Shown: piece after piece, positions 34,103 through 42,790 of the stretch
How the letters are laid out: each line of letters opens with the position of its first letter
Position numbering within the stretch: position 1 is the first letter of the stretch
Assembly: GCF_017086365.1 (NCBI RefSeq)
Contig: NZ_CP070969.1
Location: 2,356,001-2,420,000, forward strand
Direction of reading: 5' to 3'
Length of the DNA: 64,000 nucleotides
Source: Paenibacillus tianjinensis
GTDB lineage: Bacteria > Bacillota > Bacilli > Paenibacillales > Paenibacillaceae
The notes under the pieces: generated by a model
What the model saw: the letters and a program-made list of their open reading frames with translations, nothing else
Databases searched by the model: none
Told to the model about the DNA's origin: nothing
Made by a program: the position numbers and the translations under genes

Positions 34103-34135
34103 TATAATTGAATTAACTGAAGAATTGATTCAATT
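34103..34135. promoter_or_regulatory. LysR-type control region
   Basis: TATAAT at 34103-34108 serves the plus-strand LysR gene. AATTGAAT (34106-34113) and ATTCAATT (34128-34135) are perfect inverted copies 14 bases apart. The left arm overlaps the -10 box, which fits self-repression. Confidence 0.5.
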
Positions 34136-34159
34136 ATTGTGAATTGTAAGGGGATACCT

Positions 34160-35056
34160 ATGGAGCTCAAAACCTTAAAAACCTTCCAGGCCATTGTAAA
34201 TACCAGGAGCTTTAACCGGGCCGCGGAAGAACTAAACTATGCCCAATCTACGGTCACCATGCAAATCCAGAAGCTGGAGGCGGAGCTTGGGATGCCACTG
34301 CTCGAACGGGGGAAACAGCAGGTTAGTTTAACTGAGGCTGGACGTCTTCTCTACGAACAAAGCCTGCGGATTGTAAAAGATATGGAGCTGCTTGAGAACA
34401 GATTGGGTGAATTGACGGCGGGCGAAGCCGGGAATCTACGGCTTGGAGCGACTGATCCTACCGCCAGTTACCGGCTGCCGGCTCTTTTGCGGGAGTTCAT
34501 GACAATGCATCCCGGCATAGAGATCTCAGTCGACATTGGCAGTACATCGGCGCTCACGGAACGTCTGCTGAAGGGTGAACTGGACATGATCCTCTGCTCA
34601 GTGCCGGAGATGGGCAAGGGGCTGCATTATGAGCCGCTTTTTACGGAAAAATTCGTGCTGCTCCTGCCGGAAGACCATCCGCTGGCGGCTGAACCACAGA
34701 TTACAGCGAGTCAGCTCAGGGAGCATCGTCTGCTCATTACGGCCGCAGGCTGCCCGTATCGCAAGAAATTGGAAAGTGTGCTGCAGGAATCCGCAGGGCC
34801 GCCGCTGAATACTATGGAAATCGGCAGCATGAGTGCTTTAAAATATTATGTGCAGAGCGGTTTGGGGATGGCCTTGGTTCCGGAGTCAACGCTACAGCCT
34901 TTGCCGGCAGGTACCCTGGAAAAGAGGCTGCAGGACGGACCGGTGGACATGAGCTGCGGAATAGCCTGCAGAACTGCCGATTATCCATTACAGCTGGCCG
35001 CCTTAAGCTTGTACCAATTTTTGCAAAGCGCGCTTGCCGCGCAGGGTAATCATTAA
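34160..35056 (+). CDS. LysR family transcriptional regulator
   Basis: A 298-residue LysR-type regulator. The N-terminal winged helix (about 1-60) contains SFNRAAEELNYAQSTVTMQI, and a linker helix and a periplasmic-binding-like effector domain (about 90-290) follow. The start at 34160 is chosen because AAGGGG lies 6 bases before it. It is divergent from the SDR gene, the classic arrangement in which the regulator activates its neighbour in response to that enzyme's substrate. The inverted repeat over its -10 box supports self-control. Confidence 0.92.
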   Translation: MELKTLKTFQAIVNTRSFNRAAEELNYAQSTVTMQIQKLEAELGMPLLERGKQQVSLTEAGRLLYEQSLRIVKDMELLENRLGELTAGEAGNLRLGATDPTASYRLPALLREFMTMHPGIEISVDIGSTSALTERLLKGELDMILCSVPEMGKGLHYEPLFTEKFVLLLPEDHPLAAEPQITASQLREHRLLITAAGCPYRKKLESVLQESAGPPLNTMEIGSMSALKYYVQSGLGMALVPESTLQPLPAGTLEKRLQDGPVDMSCGIACRTADYPLQLAALSLYQFLQSALAAQGNH

Positions 35057-35094
35057 CTTAGTTGAGAAGAGCGTAGCAGAGAAAGGTGAGATGA

Positions 35095-35793
35095 GTGCAG
35101 ATGAGTAGAGCCAAATTGGATTTAGAGCGGATTGTGTTTATTGGCCGGACGTTTGACGAGTATATGAGGATGTTTGATTTACAGCCGGATAAGCTGCGTG
35201 GGCGGAGTATTCTTGACTGTCCTGCAGGAGCCTGCTCCTTCACTGCGGAAGCGAACCGGCACGGAGCCATGGCTGTTGCGGCCGATATCGCCTACAGTTA
35301 TTCGGCAGAATTCCTTCAGGCTAAGGGACTCGCCGATATTGAGCATACATTGATTCAGCTTGATAGGGTACGCGATAATTTCAATTGGGACGATTTTCAA
35401 ACCATAGAGGGGCTGAAGCAGGCAAGAACGGAAGCGCTGACTGTGAGCACCGTAGACAGATTGGCCCATCAGGAGCGTTATGTAGCAGTAGAGCTGCCTG
35501 TACTGCCTTTTGCCGATCAGGCTTTTGATCTGACCTTATCCGCTCATTTTTTGTTCATGTACGGTGACAGGCTGGATGTTGATTTTCATCTGGAGACCCT
35601 CCGCGAACTGCTGCGTGTAACGAAGTCGGAAATCCGTATTTTCCCGCTGGTGGATTTGTCTTGCCGGAGATATCCGCATTTAGATGAACTGATCCGCTTT
35701 ATTCACAGCCAGGGCTGGAGCACAGAAGAAGTACGGGTTCCTTATGAATTTCAAAAAGGCACGGGCTCCATGCTGCATTTGAAGAGGGGCTAG
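35095..35793 (+). CDS. SAM-dependent methyltransferase-like protein
   Basis: A 232-residue class I methyltransferase-like protein. Motif I is ILDCPAGACSFTAEA near residues 40-54, where the usual second Gly of G-x-G is Ala/Cys-rich. FADQAFDLTLSAHFLFMY near 143-160 corresponds to motifs II/III. It probably binds SAM, but the acceptor is unknown. GTG at 35095 and ATG at 35101 are both possible starts after AAAGGTGAG. It lies 38 bases behind the LysR gene on the same strand. Related Paenibacillus proteins are simply annotated as class I methyltransferases. Confidence 0.78.
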   Translation: MQMSRAKLDLERIVFIGRTFDEYMRMFDLQPDKLRGRSILDCPAGACSFTAEANRHGAMAVAADIAYSYSAEFLQAKGLADIEHTLIQLDRVRDNFNWDDFQTIEGLKQARTEALTVSTVDRLAHQERYVAVELPVLPFADQAFDLTLSAHFLFMYGDRLDVDFHLETLRELLRVTKSEIRIFPLVDLSCRRYPHLDELIRFIHSQGWSTEEVRVPYEFQKGTGSMLHLKRG

Positions 35794-35816
35794 CTATTTT
35801 TGGAGCTGCGGACAAA

Positions 35817-35860
35817 GAGATCCTATGCCTGTGACATAAAGTCATTAGACATAGGATCTC
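35817..35860. terminator. Hairpin between convergent genes
   Basis: GAGATCCTATG (35817-35827) pairs perfectly with CATAGGATCTC (35850-35860) across a 22-base loop that itself can form TGAC/GTCA. There is no T run, so it may instead be a protected 3' end. Confidence 0.6.
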
Positions 35861-35875
35861 CAGAGGCTAAATAGA

Positions 35876-36343
35876 TCAGCGGGAAGAGCGGCGCTTCAAC
35901 CGGAAGGTTCCTGCAATCTTAGGCACATCATCATTGACCATGCGCTTCAGCAGACGTATCGGCCTGCCGTATTTCCGGTAATCATAGTCGTCCTTTGATG
36001 GATTGAGGAACTCATCCGGAAGCTCCTCCGGGACCGTGTAGGCGAAAATTCGTCCCTGCCGGTAAGCCAGGAATATTATCGGAGATTCAGCATACCCCTC
36101 GTCATGCCACTGCTTCAAGCTCATTTTATAGACTAACAGACTTAGTGCATCTTCATAGATCTTCCCTTTGTATTTAAACCTGAAAAATACGCCATATTCT
36201 GCATCCTTCAGCCGACTGCTTCGTTTAACGGAGGTGTAGCATTTCCACCAGCGGGGAAGCTTCACGGTGAAGCCGTACCTGGGGTCACAGTATAAGAGTC
36301 CATTCGTACGCTTCCTGGCGGCGCCAGATGGAGGCCTCTTCAT
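35876..36343 (-). CDS. Conserved-looking protein of unknown function
   Basis: A 155-residue basic protein. Residues about 20-35 read DPRYGFTVKLPRWWK, reminiscent of small domains that begin with a YGF-x-LP-WW element, and the rest alternates strands with aromatic residues (GVFFRFKYKGKIYED). There is no membrane helix or signal peptide. The start is weak (AAGAAAAG only). Upstream in the same frame a TGA at about codon -20 separates it from an 18-codon stretch (MDEYPDYYAQDRESDNDA), so an older, longer version may have existed. Function unknown. Confidence 0.6.
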   Translation of the reverse strand: MKRPPSGAARKRTNGLLYCDPRYGFTVKLPRWWKCYTSVKRSSRLKDAEYGVFFRFKYKGKIYEDALSLLVYKMSLKQWHDEGYAESPIIFLAYRQGRIFAYTVPEELPDEFLNPSKDDYDYRKYGRPIRLLKRMVNDDVPKIAGTFRLKRRSSR

Positions 36344-37088
36344 AGCGCTTTTCTTGTTTGGATTCTTCGGTTCAGCGTTATCACATCCTCACGCATCGTT
36401 ATCGGACTCTCGGTCCTGGGCATAATAGTCAGGATATTCATCCATGGGATCATGTGATTGGGCTGCTGCCCGGCGCTGATTTATAAGATTACACTGGTGA
36501 TTCTATATGTATAAAAAAGTGCCTGTAACACAGGTAAACCCCTATTATTGATTTGCATCAACAATAGAGGTTTACGTAGTAACCACTATACCCATGTTCT
36601 TCTCAGACTCCTTATCCTATCCTTTGTACTCAGCCGGGTAGAAATCGTCCGAGGCGGCAGTAAATTTGCCTATCCTGCACATTAAATCTTCTCTAATTCA
36701 TCCTCTGGCCACGCTAGGATTGATGTTCAACATTTGAGCTTTAAGAAGCTCATACCAGTTCGTTCCGGGATGGATTGAAAGCTTTAGTGTCAGGATCAAA
36801 GATATAGTCTCAAGCTCAGGGATTACAGCGGCTAAGGATTGCTGCGGTGAGATTTTACCTGCCCGTCAGGCTTCCTTCCAGCAGTGTAAGGTTCCCTTGA
36901 GTTGATGTCTAAAGTATACCCTGCTTCTCACGGGGAGTAAAAAGCCGTATGGTTGTAAAACAGGACTATTTTACAATAAACGCTAATGTAAGCGCTATTA
37001 TTCTGGCTGATTCTTAGTTTTTTGAAAATAATTCACGGCGGTCTACTGCCAGCTTATCCTGTATAATAAACCGGAGAGGTGAGAGACT
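36344..37088. other. 745-base gap with decayed coding fragments
   Basis: No intact gene is seen. On the minus strand, about 36705-36875 is an open stretch of some 55 codons without a start (ISPQQSLAAVIPELE, then HPGTNWYELLKAQMLNINPS). At 36642-36690 another frame reads GKFTAASDDFYPAEYKG and stops. Both have protein-like composition and suggest a broken gene. A near-perfect hairpin lies at 36537-36576 (CCCTATTATTGA / TCAACAATAGAGG). A TATAAT before 37089 may serve the next gene. Confidence 0.5.
36642..36875 (-). pseudogene. Possible remnant of a lost protein-coding gene
   Basis: Two neighbouring minus-strand frames keep protein-like composition but have no start and are separated by stops and a frame change. 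The first resembles a short repeat-type domain (SIHPGTNWYELLKAQ is loosely LysM-like), the second a C-terminus (DDFYPAEYKG). The parent gene cannot be named. Confidence 0.3.
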
Positions 37089-37709
37089 ATGAAGCTGTTT
37101 CAGATGAAGACAACACCCCTTGGTGTGGAGCGGACCCGGGAGTTTCTTGAGGATAATTATTTGTGCATCGGCTATCCCGGTACGGGAGATTTACAGCAGG
37201 CCGATCGTGAGGATATACGGGTGAAGCTGCTGCAGAGCGGAGTTTGTGGGGAACAGGAACTGGAAGCGGCAGTGGACCACCTGGAGCTGTTTGTACATGA
37301 TATGCAGGACGGGGACTATGTTCTGATTGCAGACGGGGAATGGGTGCACCTGGGCGATCTGGGAGACTATTTCTATGAAGACACCTATGACAACGAGGAG
37401 GATGGCCGGTGTCACCGGCGGGGGGTAACCTGGCTGAAAAGCATGTCCCGGCATTCACTGAATTCCATTGCAGGGGAGCTGCTGGCGGAGGATGCGCTGA
37501 TTTCCCGTTATCAGGGGACACTTCCATCGGCAAGGCTGGAGCTATGGATCGGAGATGCGGGGGCTGACACCAGGTTTGGCGGAAGTCCGGCAACCGTTGA
37601 TCAGGACACTCTTGATTTGGCCGTGGCCGTGCTGAAGGAAGCTCTGCACAGCGGCGATGCCGAACGGCGGGAGCGGGCAGCGATTGCGATTCTTCAATAC
37701 GCGAGATGA
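37089..37709 (+). CDS. Uncharacterised protein with PUA/EVE-like N-terminal half
   Basis: A 206-residue soluble protein. Residues about 15-115 (LCIGYPGTGDL, then FVHDMQDGDYVLIADGEWVHLGDLGDYFYE, here cited in parts) show the order found in EVE/Mrr-N-like modules that precede nucleases: a G-D-x-V-x-I strand, a W/H-x-G-x-x-G-x-Y-Y turn and a basic strand RRGVTWL. The C-terminal half (about 120-206) is helical and acidic, with no nuclease motif seen. This could bind modified bases or RNA, but that is inferred from pattern only. GGAGAGGTGAG precedes the start. It stands alone after a decayed stretch. Confidence 0.65.
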   Translation: MKLFQMKTTPLGVERTREFLEDNYLCIGYPGTGDLQQADREDIRVKLLQSGVCGEQELEAAVDHLELFVHDMQDGDYVLIADGEWVHLGDLGDYFYEDTYDNEEDGRCHRRGVTWLKSMSRHSLNSIAGELLAEDALISRYQGTLPSARLELWIGDAGADTRFGGSPATVDQDTLDLAVAVLKEALHSGDAERRERAAIAILQYAR

Positions 37710-37885
37710 ATGCTTTTGCAGGGTGATTTTGAAGCGATTACAAGTTATAATGAACGCGATTGAATATTAATAAAGTAGCGTAAACTAACAAAAAGATGCT
37801 AACAAAATCTAGTCTATTCTTCCGCTGCGGTTCTATACACGGAGAAGGTCAGGAAGCAAGGCTCACAACCCTTAAGGAGGTTTAA

Positions 37886-40075
37886 ATGGGAATTCAATAT
37901 TTAGCCGAAGAGCGCATTTTTCATCTTCAGAGCAAGTCCACCAGCTATGTCATTCAACTGCTGCCCACCGGGGTGCCGGCGCATGTCTATTGGGGCAGAA
38001 AAATCCGTTCAACAGGCTTGTCTGCCATCCTTCAGCGGACGGAGCGCTGCTCTTTTTCGCCTAGTCCATATCCTGAAGACATGTCGATATCCTATGACAC
38101 CATCGCCCAGGAATACCCGTCTTATGGGGTAGGGGACTTCCGGCATCCGGCTTATCAGATTCAGGCGGAGAACGGGACTACAGCTTCTGAGGCAATCTAT
38201 GATACACACCGGATTTATCAGGGCAAGCCCAAGCTGGAAGGTATGCCGGCTACATATGTCGAGCAGGAGAATGAAACAGAGACACTGGAGCTAGAGCTGC
38301 TTGATCCGGTCGCCGGACTGCGGATTATTCTGAGCTACACCGTGTTCGAGGCATTGAATGCCATCACGAGGTCCGTCAAATTTGTGAATGAAGGCGGACA
38401 ACAGCTGAAGCTGCTACGCGGACTAAGCATGAGCGTAGACTTCCGCGACGCGGATTATGAGCTGCTTCATCTCTCCGGCTCATGGGCGCGTGAGCGCTAT
38501 GTGGAGCGCAGAGCACTTGCTTCCGGTATGCAAGGCATCGAGAGCCGCCGCGGGGCAAGCAGCCATGCACATAACCCGTTCATTGCCTTGCTATCGAAAG
38601 GTGCAGATGAGGAGCATGGAGATGTCTATGGCGTCAGCCTCGTATACAGCGGCAGCTTTACCGCCCAGGCTGAAGTTGATCCATACCGGACGACCCGCTT
38701 ATCCGTGGGGATTAATCCTTTTGATTTCAGCTGGCTGCTGGAGAAGGGCCAGTCATTCCAGACACCGGAAGCCGTGCTGGTCTTCTCTCCGGAAGGTCTG
38801 GGAGCGATGTCGCGGACCTATCATAGGCTGTACCGGACCCGATTAAGCCGCGGCAGCTTCCGTGACCGTACGCGTCCCGTGCTTGTCAACAACTGGGAGG
38901 CCACTTATTTCGACTTCACCGCTGACAAGATTGAAGATATTGCCCGTGCGGGAAGCGAGCTGGGTATGGAGCTGTTTGTGCTGGATGACGGCTGGTTCGG
39001 CCACAGGGACAATGACCGCAGTTCTCTAGGTGACTGGTTTGTGGACAAGAAGAAGCTGCCGCAGGGCCTTGAGGATTTGGCCCGCCGGGTTAACGAGCTG
39101 GACATGCAGTTTGGCCTCTGGTTCGAACCGGAGATGATCTCGCCGGACAGCGAGCTGTACCGCCAGCATCCGGACTGGTGCCTGCATGTGGATGGCCGGC
39201 GCAGAACGGAAGCGCGGATGCAGCTGGTGCTGGATTTCTCCCGCGCGGATGTCTGCCAGGCGATTGGCGACCGGGTGGCGGATGTGCTGCGCAGCGCGCC
39301 GATTTCCTATGTGAAGTGGGACATGAACCGTAATATGACCGAGATCGGCTCGGCGCTGCTGCCGCAGGAGAGACAGCGGGAGACCGCGCACCGCTATATG
39401 CTTGGCCTGTATGGAGTGCTTGAGCGGATCACCGCTGAATTTCCGGATGTGCTGTTCGAGAGCTGCTCGGGCGGCGGCGGACGGTTTGACCCGGGAATGC
39501 TTTATTACATGCCGCAGACCTGGACTAGCGATAATACCGATGCCATCAGCCGGCTCAAAATCCAATATGGAACCAGTATCGTCTATCCGCTGAGCGCCAT
39601 GGGGAGCCATGTATCGGCGGTGCCGAACCATCAGGTTCATCGCAGCACTTCGCTGGAGCTGCGCGGACATGTCGCGATGTCGGGCAATTTCGGCTATGAG
39701 CTCGATCTAACGAAGTTCACGGAGGATGAAAAGACGGCTGTTCAGGCACAGGTGGCACTCTATAAAGAGCTGCGCAATCTTGTGCAGTTCGGGGAGCAGT
39801 ACCGGCTGCTTAGCCCGTTTGAAGGCAATGAAACGGCGTGGCTGGTCGCAGCGGAGGACAAATCCGAAGCCGTCGTGATGTACGCACGGACTCTAGCGGA
39901 GCCGAATGATGCGCTGCATTACCTGCGGCTGAAGGGGCTGGATCCCGAAGCGGATTATGAATGGGTCGAGGGCGGAGGCGTATTCGGCGGAGATCATCTG
40001 ATGTATGCCGGATTGCCGCTGCCTGCACTGCATGGGGATTTCCAGAGCGTCCTGTGGCGTTTCCGCAAAGTGTAG
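37886..40075 (+). CDS. Alpha-galactosidase, glycoside hydrolase family 36
   Basis: A 729-residue GH36 enzyme that removes alpha-1,6-linked galactose from melibiose, raffinose or galactomannan. An N-terminal beta-sandwich (about 1-330) precedes the (beta/alpha)8 barrel. Landmarks are VLDDGWFG near 368, LWFEPEMISPDS near 412, the nucleophile Asp in YVKWDMNR near 478, ESCSGGGGRFDPG near 530 and the acid Asp in TWTSDNTDAI near 548. There is no signal peptide, so imported sugar is the substrate. AAGGAGG precedes the ATG. No sugar transporter or regulator lies beside it, which is unusual, and the gene seems to stand alone with its own terminator. Confidence 0.95.
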   Translation: MGIQYLAEERIFHLQSKSTSYVIQLLPTGVPAHVYWGRKIRSTGLSAILQRTERCSFSPSPYPEDMSISYDTIAQEYPSYGVGDFRHPAYQIQAENGTTASEAIYDTHRIYQGKPKLEGMPATYVEQENETETLELELLDPVAGLRIILSYTVFEALNAITRSVKFVNEGGQQLKLLRGLSMSVDFRDADYELLHLSGSWARERYVERRALASGMQGIESRRGASSHAHNPFIALLSKGADEEHGDVYGVSLVYSGSFTAQAEVDPYRTTRLSVGINPFDFSWLLEKGQSFQTPEAVLVFSPEGLGAMSRTYHRLYRTRLSRGSFRDRTRPVLVNNWEATYFDFTADKIEDIARAGSELGMELFVLDDGWFGHRDNDRSSLGDWFVDKKKLPQGLEDLARRVNELDMQFGLWFEPEMISPDSELYRQHPDWCLHVDGRRRTEARMQLVLDFSRADVCQAIGDRVADVLRSAPISYVKWDMNRNMTEIGSALLPQERQRETAHRYMLGLYGVLERITAEFPDVLFESCSGGGGRFDPGMLYYMPQTWTSDNTDAISRLKIQYGTSIVYPLSAMGSHVSAVPNHQVHRSTSLELRGHVAMSGNFGYELDLTKFTEDEKTAVQAQVALYKELRNLVQFGEQYRLLSPFEGNETAWLVAAEDKSEAVVMYARTLAEPNDALHYLRLKGLDPEADYEWVEGGGVFGGDHLMYAGLPLPALHGDFQSVLWRFRKV

Positions 40076-40110
40076 GAGCGATTTCCTCTCGATTAACCAG
40101 CTAAGAACAC

Positions 40111-40147
40111 AAAAGAGCCTTCCGGCGTAATGCCGGAAGGCTCTTTT
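40111..40147. terminator. Bidirectional Rho-independent terminator
   Basis: AAAAGAGCCTTCCGGC pairs perfectly with GCCGGAAGGCTCTTTT around GTAAT. It has A and T flanks for both directions and serves the alpha-galactosidase and the convergent nitroreductase. Confidence 0.95.
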
Positions 40148-40170
40148 GCATAGAATATAGATGGTTTGGA

Positions 40171-40788
40171 TCAGATGAAATCAACAAATTCATTGACCGG
40201 CTTGCGGTAGCCGCGGGGTCTGATCTTGCGTTTGTTATCCTTGCCGATGGTAATCATCAGAACAGGCACGAAATTATCCGGCACATTCAGCGTAGCATTG
40301 ACCGCAGCAGGGTCAAAACCGATCATCGGGCATGTATCCCAGCCCTTATCTTTAGCAATCAGCATGAACTGCATAGCCGACAGGGACGCGTTCCGGATCG
40401 CTTCATCGCGCTGGAACTGGTCATTTCCGCTATAAGCATCATTGATCGACTGGATGGTGCTGTCGTATTCTTCCTGGCTCATCGCCCCCAGCAGCTTAAG
40501 GCCGCTGTAAATTTCAGGCGCCTGCAGGTAAGCATTTTTGTCCCCGTAAACAATAATTACAGCTGAAGCAGTGTGAACCTTGTACTGGTTATAGGCATCC
40601 TTGTGCAGCTGTTCTTTAACAACCGGATCAGTAATTACCTTGTAATGCGCATGCTGCAGATTGTTGCTTGAAGGGGCAAGGCGGGCGAGTGAGAACATTT
40701 CCTCCAGCTCTGCCTTAGAAATCGTAACTCCCTCCACAAAATTCATAGCAGATCTCCGGGCTTGGACCAAATCTGAAAAAGTACTCAT
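40171..40788 (-). CDS. Nitroreductase family protein (YodC/NfsB-like)
   Basis: A 205-residue FMN-dependent oxidoreductase. RRSAMNFVEG near the N-terminus and LAPSSNNLQHAHYKVI near 33-48 form the FMN site. MIGFDPAAVNATLNVP near 155-170 and PRGYRKPVNEFVDF at the end are family features. It reduces quinones, nitro compounds or enones using NAD(P)H. The start is preceded by CGGAGGC. It is divergent from yjlC-ndh across a 320-base region with two Rex/Fnr-type boxes, so redox control of both directions is possible. Confidence 0.9.
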   Translation of the reverse strand: MSTFSDLVQARRSAMNFVEGVTISKAELEEMFSLARLAPSSNNLQHAHYKVITDPVVKEQLHKDAYNQYKVHTASAVIIVYGDKNAYLQAPEIYSGLKLLGAMSQEEYDSTIQSINDAYSGNDQFQRDEAIRNASLSAMQFMLIAKDKGWDTCPMIGFDPAAVNATLNVPDNFVPVLMITIGKDNKRKIRPRGYRKPVNEFVDFI

Positions 40789-40970
40789 AAGTAATGCCTC
40801 CGTTAATTTATGTATTGGTTAATAAATATAAATAGCTAGTTTTTATTAATGAACTTACAATTAGTTACTCGCTAAAGATAGCATGGCATTAAGCGATCGT
40901 CAATGATTTAATACGTGTCCGTAAAAATTATTTTGAAAAAAGAAGATATTTCGCAAAAATGACATTAAAG

Positions 40971-40988
40971 AAGTGATTTTTATCACAA
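40971..40988. promoter_or_regulatory. Upstream Rex/Fnr-type box
   Basis: AAGTGAT-TTTT-ATCACAA is a near-palindrome; on the other strand it reads TTGTGAT-N4-ATCACTT and keeps the TGTGA-N6-TCAC core. It lies 42 bases (four helical turns) before the second box. Confidence 0.5.
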
Positions 40989-41012
40989 AACAAGGATATA
41001 CAGGCAAAAACT

Positions 41013-41030
41013 TTGTGACATAATTAACAT
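41013..41030 (+). promoter_or_regulatory. Predicted Rex operator over the yjlC-ndh promoter
   Basis: TTGTGAC-ATAA-TTAACAT agrees with the Bacillus Rex consensus TTGTGAA-N4-TTCACAA at 11 of 14 defined positions. It ends 9 bases before TATAAT (41040-41045), where a bound repressor would block polymerase. Rex control of yjlC-ndh by the NADH/NAD ratio is known in B. subtilis. Confidence 0.55.
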
Positions 41031-41108
41031 TATGGGTGGTATAATAGGCACATTGAGTTTGTGGATTTTAATTATGCAGTATTAAGTGAATACGGAGGAG
41101 AGGCTAAT

Positions 41109-41552
41109 ATGTCAGAAACTATCACTCAAACCCTGCCTACAGAAGAACAAACAGCAGGTAAACCGGCTTACACCAAAGAGGATTTACTGGATCAGCTGCT
41201 CAAACCTGAGGTTCAGGAATCGCTCACACTGCTGGTGGAAGAACTGCCTAAGTTAACACAGCTGGTCGGAGTACTAACCAAATCGTTTGACTTCGTACAG
41301 GCGGTTGCCTCAGATGAGGTGCTTAAAAATGATACGGTTGGGGCTATCAAGGAAATTGCCGAGCCGGTGGTTGGTTCTGTGAAAAACATGGCTGCTACAG
41401 TAATTGAAGCAAAAGACCGTGCCAACGAAAGCACTGAAACGATCAGTCTTTTTGGAATGATGAAAATGGTTAAAGACCCTCAGGTCCAAAAGATGCTCCG
41501 TTTCCTGAATGCTTATCTTCAAGTCAGCGGCGAACGCAGCACGCAGAAATAG
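41109..41552 (+). CDS. yjlC: DUF1641 protein YjlC
   Basis: A 147-residue DUF1641 protein. It is helical, with VQESLTLLVEELPKLTQLV and SFDFVQAVASDEVL in the middle and SLFGMMKMVKDPQVQKMLRFL at the C-terminus, the family's marker. The molecular role is not known. In B. subtilis the homologue yjlC is co-transcribed with the type II NADH dehydrogenase gene, exactly as here (40-base gap). ATG at 41109 follows CGGAGGAGAGG; an in-frame ATG-like start 48 bases earlier lacks a site. A predicted Rex box overlaps the promoter. Confidence 0.85.
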   Translation: MSETITQTLPTEEQTAGKPAYTKEDLLDQLLKPEVQESLTLLVEELPKLTQLVGVLTKSFDFVQAVASDEVLKNDTVGAIKEIAEPVVGSVKNMAATVIEAKDRANESTETISLFGMMKMVKDPQVQKMLRFLNAYLQVSGERSTQK

Positions 41553-41592
41553 AATCCTAATTTCATAACACACAAGTAAGGACGGAGGATAT

Positions 41593-42774
41593 ATGATGTC
41601 AAAACATATCGTAATTCTAGGAGCAGGGTACGGCGGCTTATTGAGTGCTTTAACTGTGCGCAAATATATGAGTAAAGCTGAAGCGAAGGTTACAGTGGTT
41701 AACCAGTACCCGACGCATCAGATTATTACGGAGCTTCACCGTCTGGCTGCAGGCAGCATCTCTGAGAAGGCTGTTGCCATGCCGCTTACAAAGCTGTTTG
41801 CAGGTAAAGATATTGACCTCAAAATTGCTAAAGTGAAATCATTTTCCGTTGACAACAAGCAAATTGCTTTGTCTGACGGTACAGTCCTTTCCTATGATGC
41901 ACTTGTGGTAGGTCTGGGCAGCACGACGGCATATTTCGGAATTCCGGGTCTGGAGAAATTCAGCATGGTGCTGAAATCAGCTGAAGATGCCAAAAACATT
42001 CATGCCCATATTGAAGCCCGGATCCGTGATTATGCCGCAACTAAAAATCCGGCGGATGCAACAATTCTGATCGGCGGAGGCGGCTTGACAGGCGTTGAGC
42101 TAGTAGGTGAAATTGCCGATGTACTGCCTAAGCTTACCAGACGTTACGGGATAGATCCGAAGGAAATCAAGCTTCTGTTAGTTGAGGCCGGCCCGAAAAT
42201 TCTGCCGGTATTGCCGGATCATTTGATCCAGCGTGCTACTTCAAGCCTTGAAGCCCGCGGAGTGCAGTTCCTGACGGGTCTGGCCGTTACCAATGTCGAA
42301 GGCAACACGATTGATCTGAAGGATGGTCAGAAGATTGTTGCGAATACCTTCGTCTGGACAGGCGGCGTGCAAGGCAATCCGCTGGTCGGCGAATCAGGTC
42401 TTGAGGTGAACCGCGGACGTGCAACCGTTAATGACTTCCTGCAATCCACTTCCCACAAAGATGTGTTCGTTGCCGGAGACAGCGCTGTATACTTCGCGCC
42501 GGATGGCCGCCCTTACCCGCCAACCGCGCAAATCGCCTGGCAGATGGGCGAGCTGATCGGCTATAATCTCTATGCCAGCCTGAACAACAAATCGCTGGAA
42601 ACCTTCAGCCCGGTGAATTCGGGTACACTGGCCAGCTTGGGCCGTAAAGACGGTGTGGCGATTATCGGCGGAAACTCGACTCCGCTCAAAGGCCTGCCTG
42701 CAACAATGATGAAGGAAGCGAGCAACATCCGTTATCTGACCCATGTTAATGGTTTGTTCAGTCTAGCCTACTAA
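41593..42774 (+). CDS. ndh: Type II NADH:quinone dehydrogenase
   Basis: A 393-residue FAD enzyme that passes electrons from NADH to menaquinone at the inner face of the membrane without pumping protons. FAD site GAGYGGL at about 9-15; NADH site LIGGGGLTGVELVGE near 153-167; FAD-contacting VFVAGDSA near 290. The quinone-site region AQIAWQMGE follows near 310. The C-terminus carries the amphipathic membrane-contact helix seen in the family. Two adjacent ATG codons follow ACGGAGG. It is downstream of yjlC in the same operon, and NADH-responsive Rex control is expected. Confidence 0.93.
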   Translation: MMSKHIVILGAGYGGLLSALTVRKYMSKAEAKVTVVNQYPTHQIITELHRLAAGSISEKAVAMPLTKLFAGKDIDLKIAKVKSFSVDNKQIALSDGTVLSYDALVVGLGSTTAYFGIPGLEKFSMVLKSAEDAKNIHAHIEARIRDYAATKNPADATILIGGGGLTGVELVGEIADVLPKLTRRYGIDPKEIKLLLVEAGPKILPVLPDHLIQRATSSLEARGVQFLTGLAVTNVEGNTIDLKDGQKIVANTFVWTGGVQGNPLVGESGLEVNRGRATVNDFLQSTSHKDVFVAGDSAVYFAPDGRPYPPTAQIAWQMGELIGYNLYASLNNKSLETFSPVNSGTLASLGRKDGVAIIGGNSTPLKGLPATMMKEASNIRYLTHVNGLFSLAY

Positions 42775-42790
42775 GTCTCCTTGAATATAG

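Larger units (their letters stand above)
40789..41108. other. Divergent control region with Rex/Fnr-type boxes
   Basis: A 320-base A/T-rich region without a gene between the nitroreductase and yjlC. It carries two boxes of the TGTGA-N6-TCACA type (next two entries), a TATAAT at 41040-41045 for yjlC, and TTAC-AATTA-GTTAC near 40856-40870 close to the nitroreductase start. Confidence 0.75.

Noticed and set aside
36885..36935. Possible MerR-type promoter on the minus strand
   Set aside because: The spacer has no convincing dyad and no gene start follows in that direction.
40856..40870. TTAC-AATTA-GTTAC near the nitroreductase start as a YodB/CatR-type site
   Set aside because: The second half does not match the TTAC-N5-GTAA form; too weak to list as an operator.
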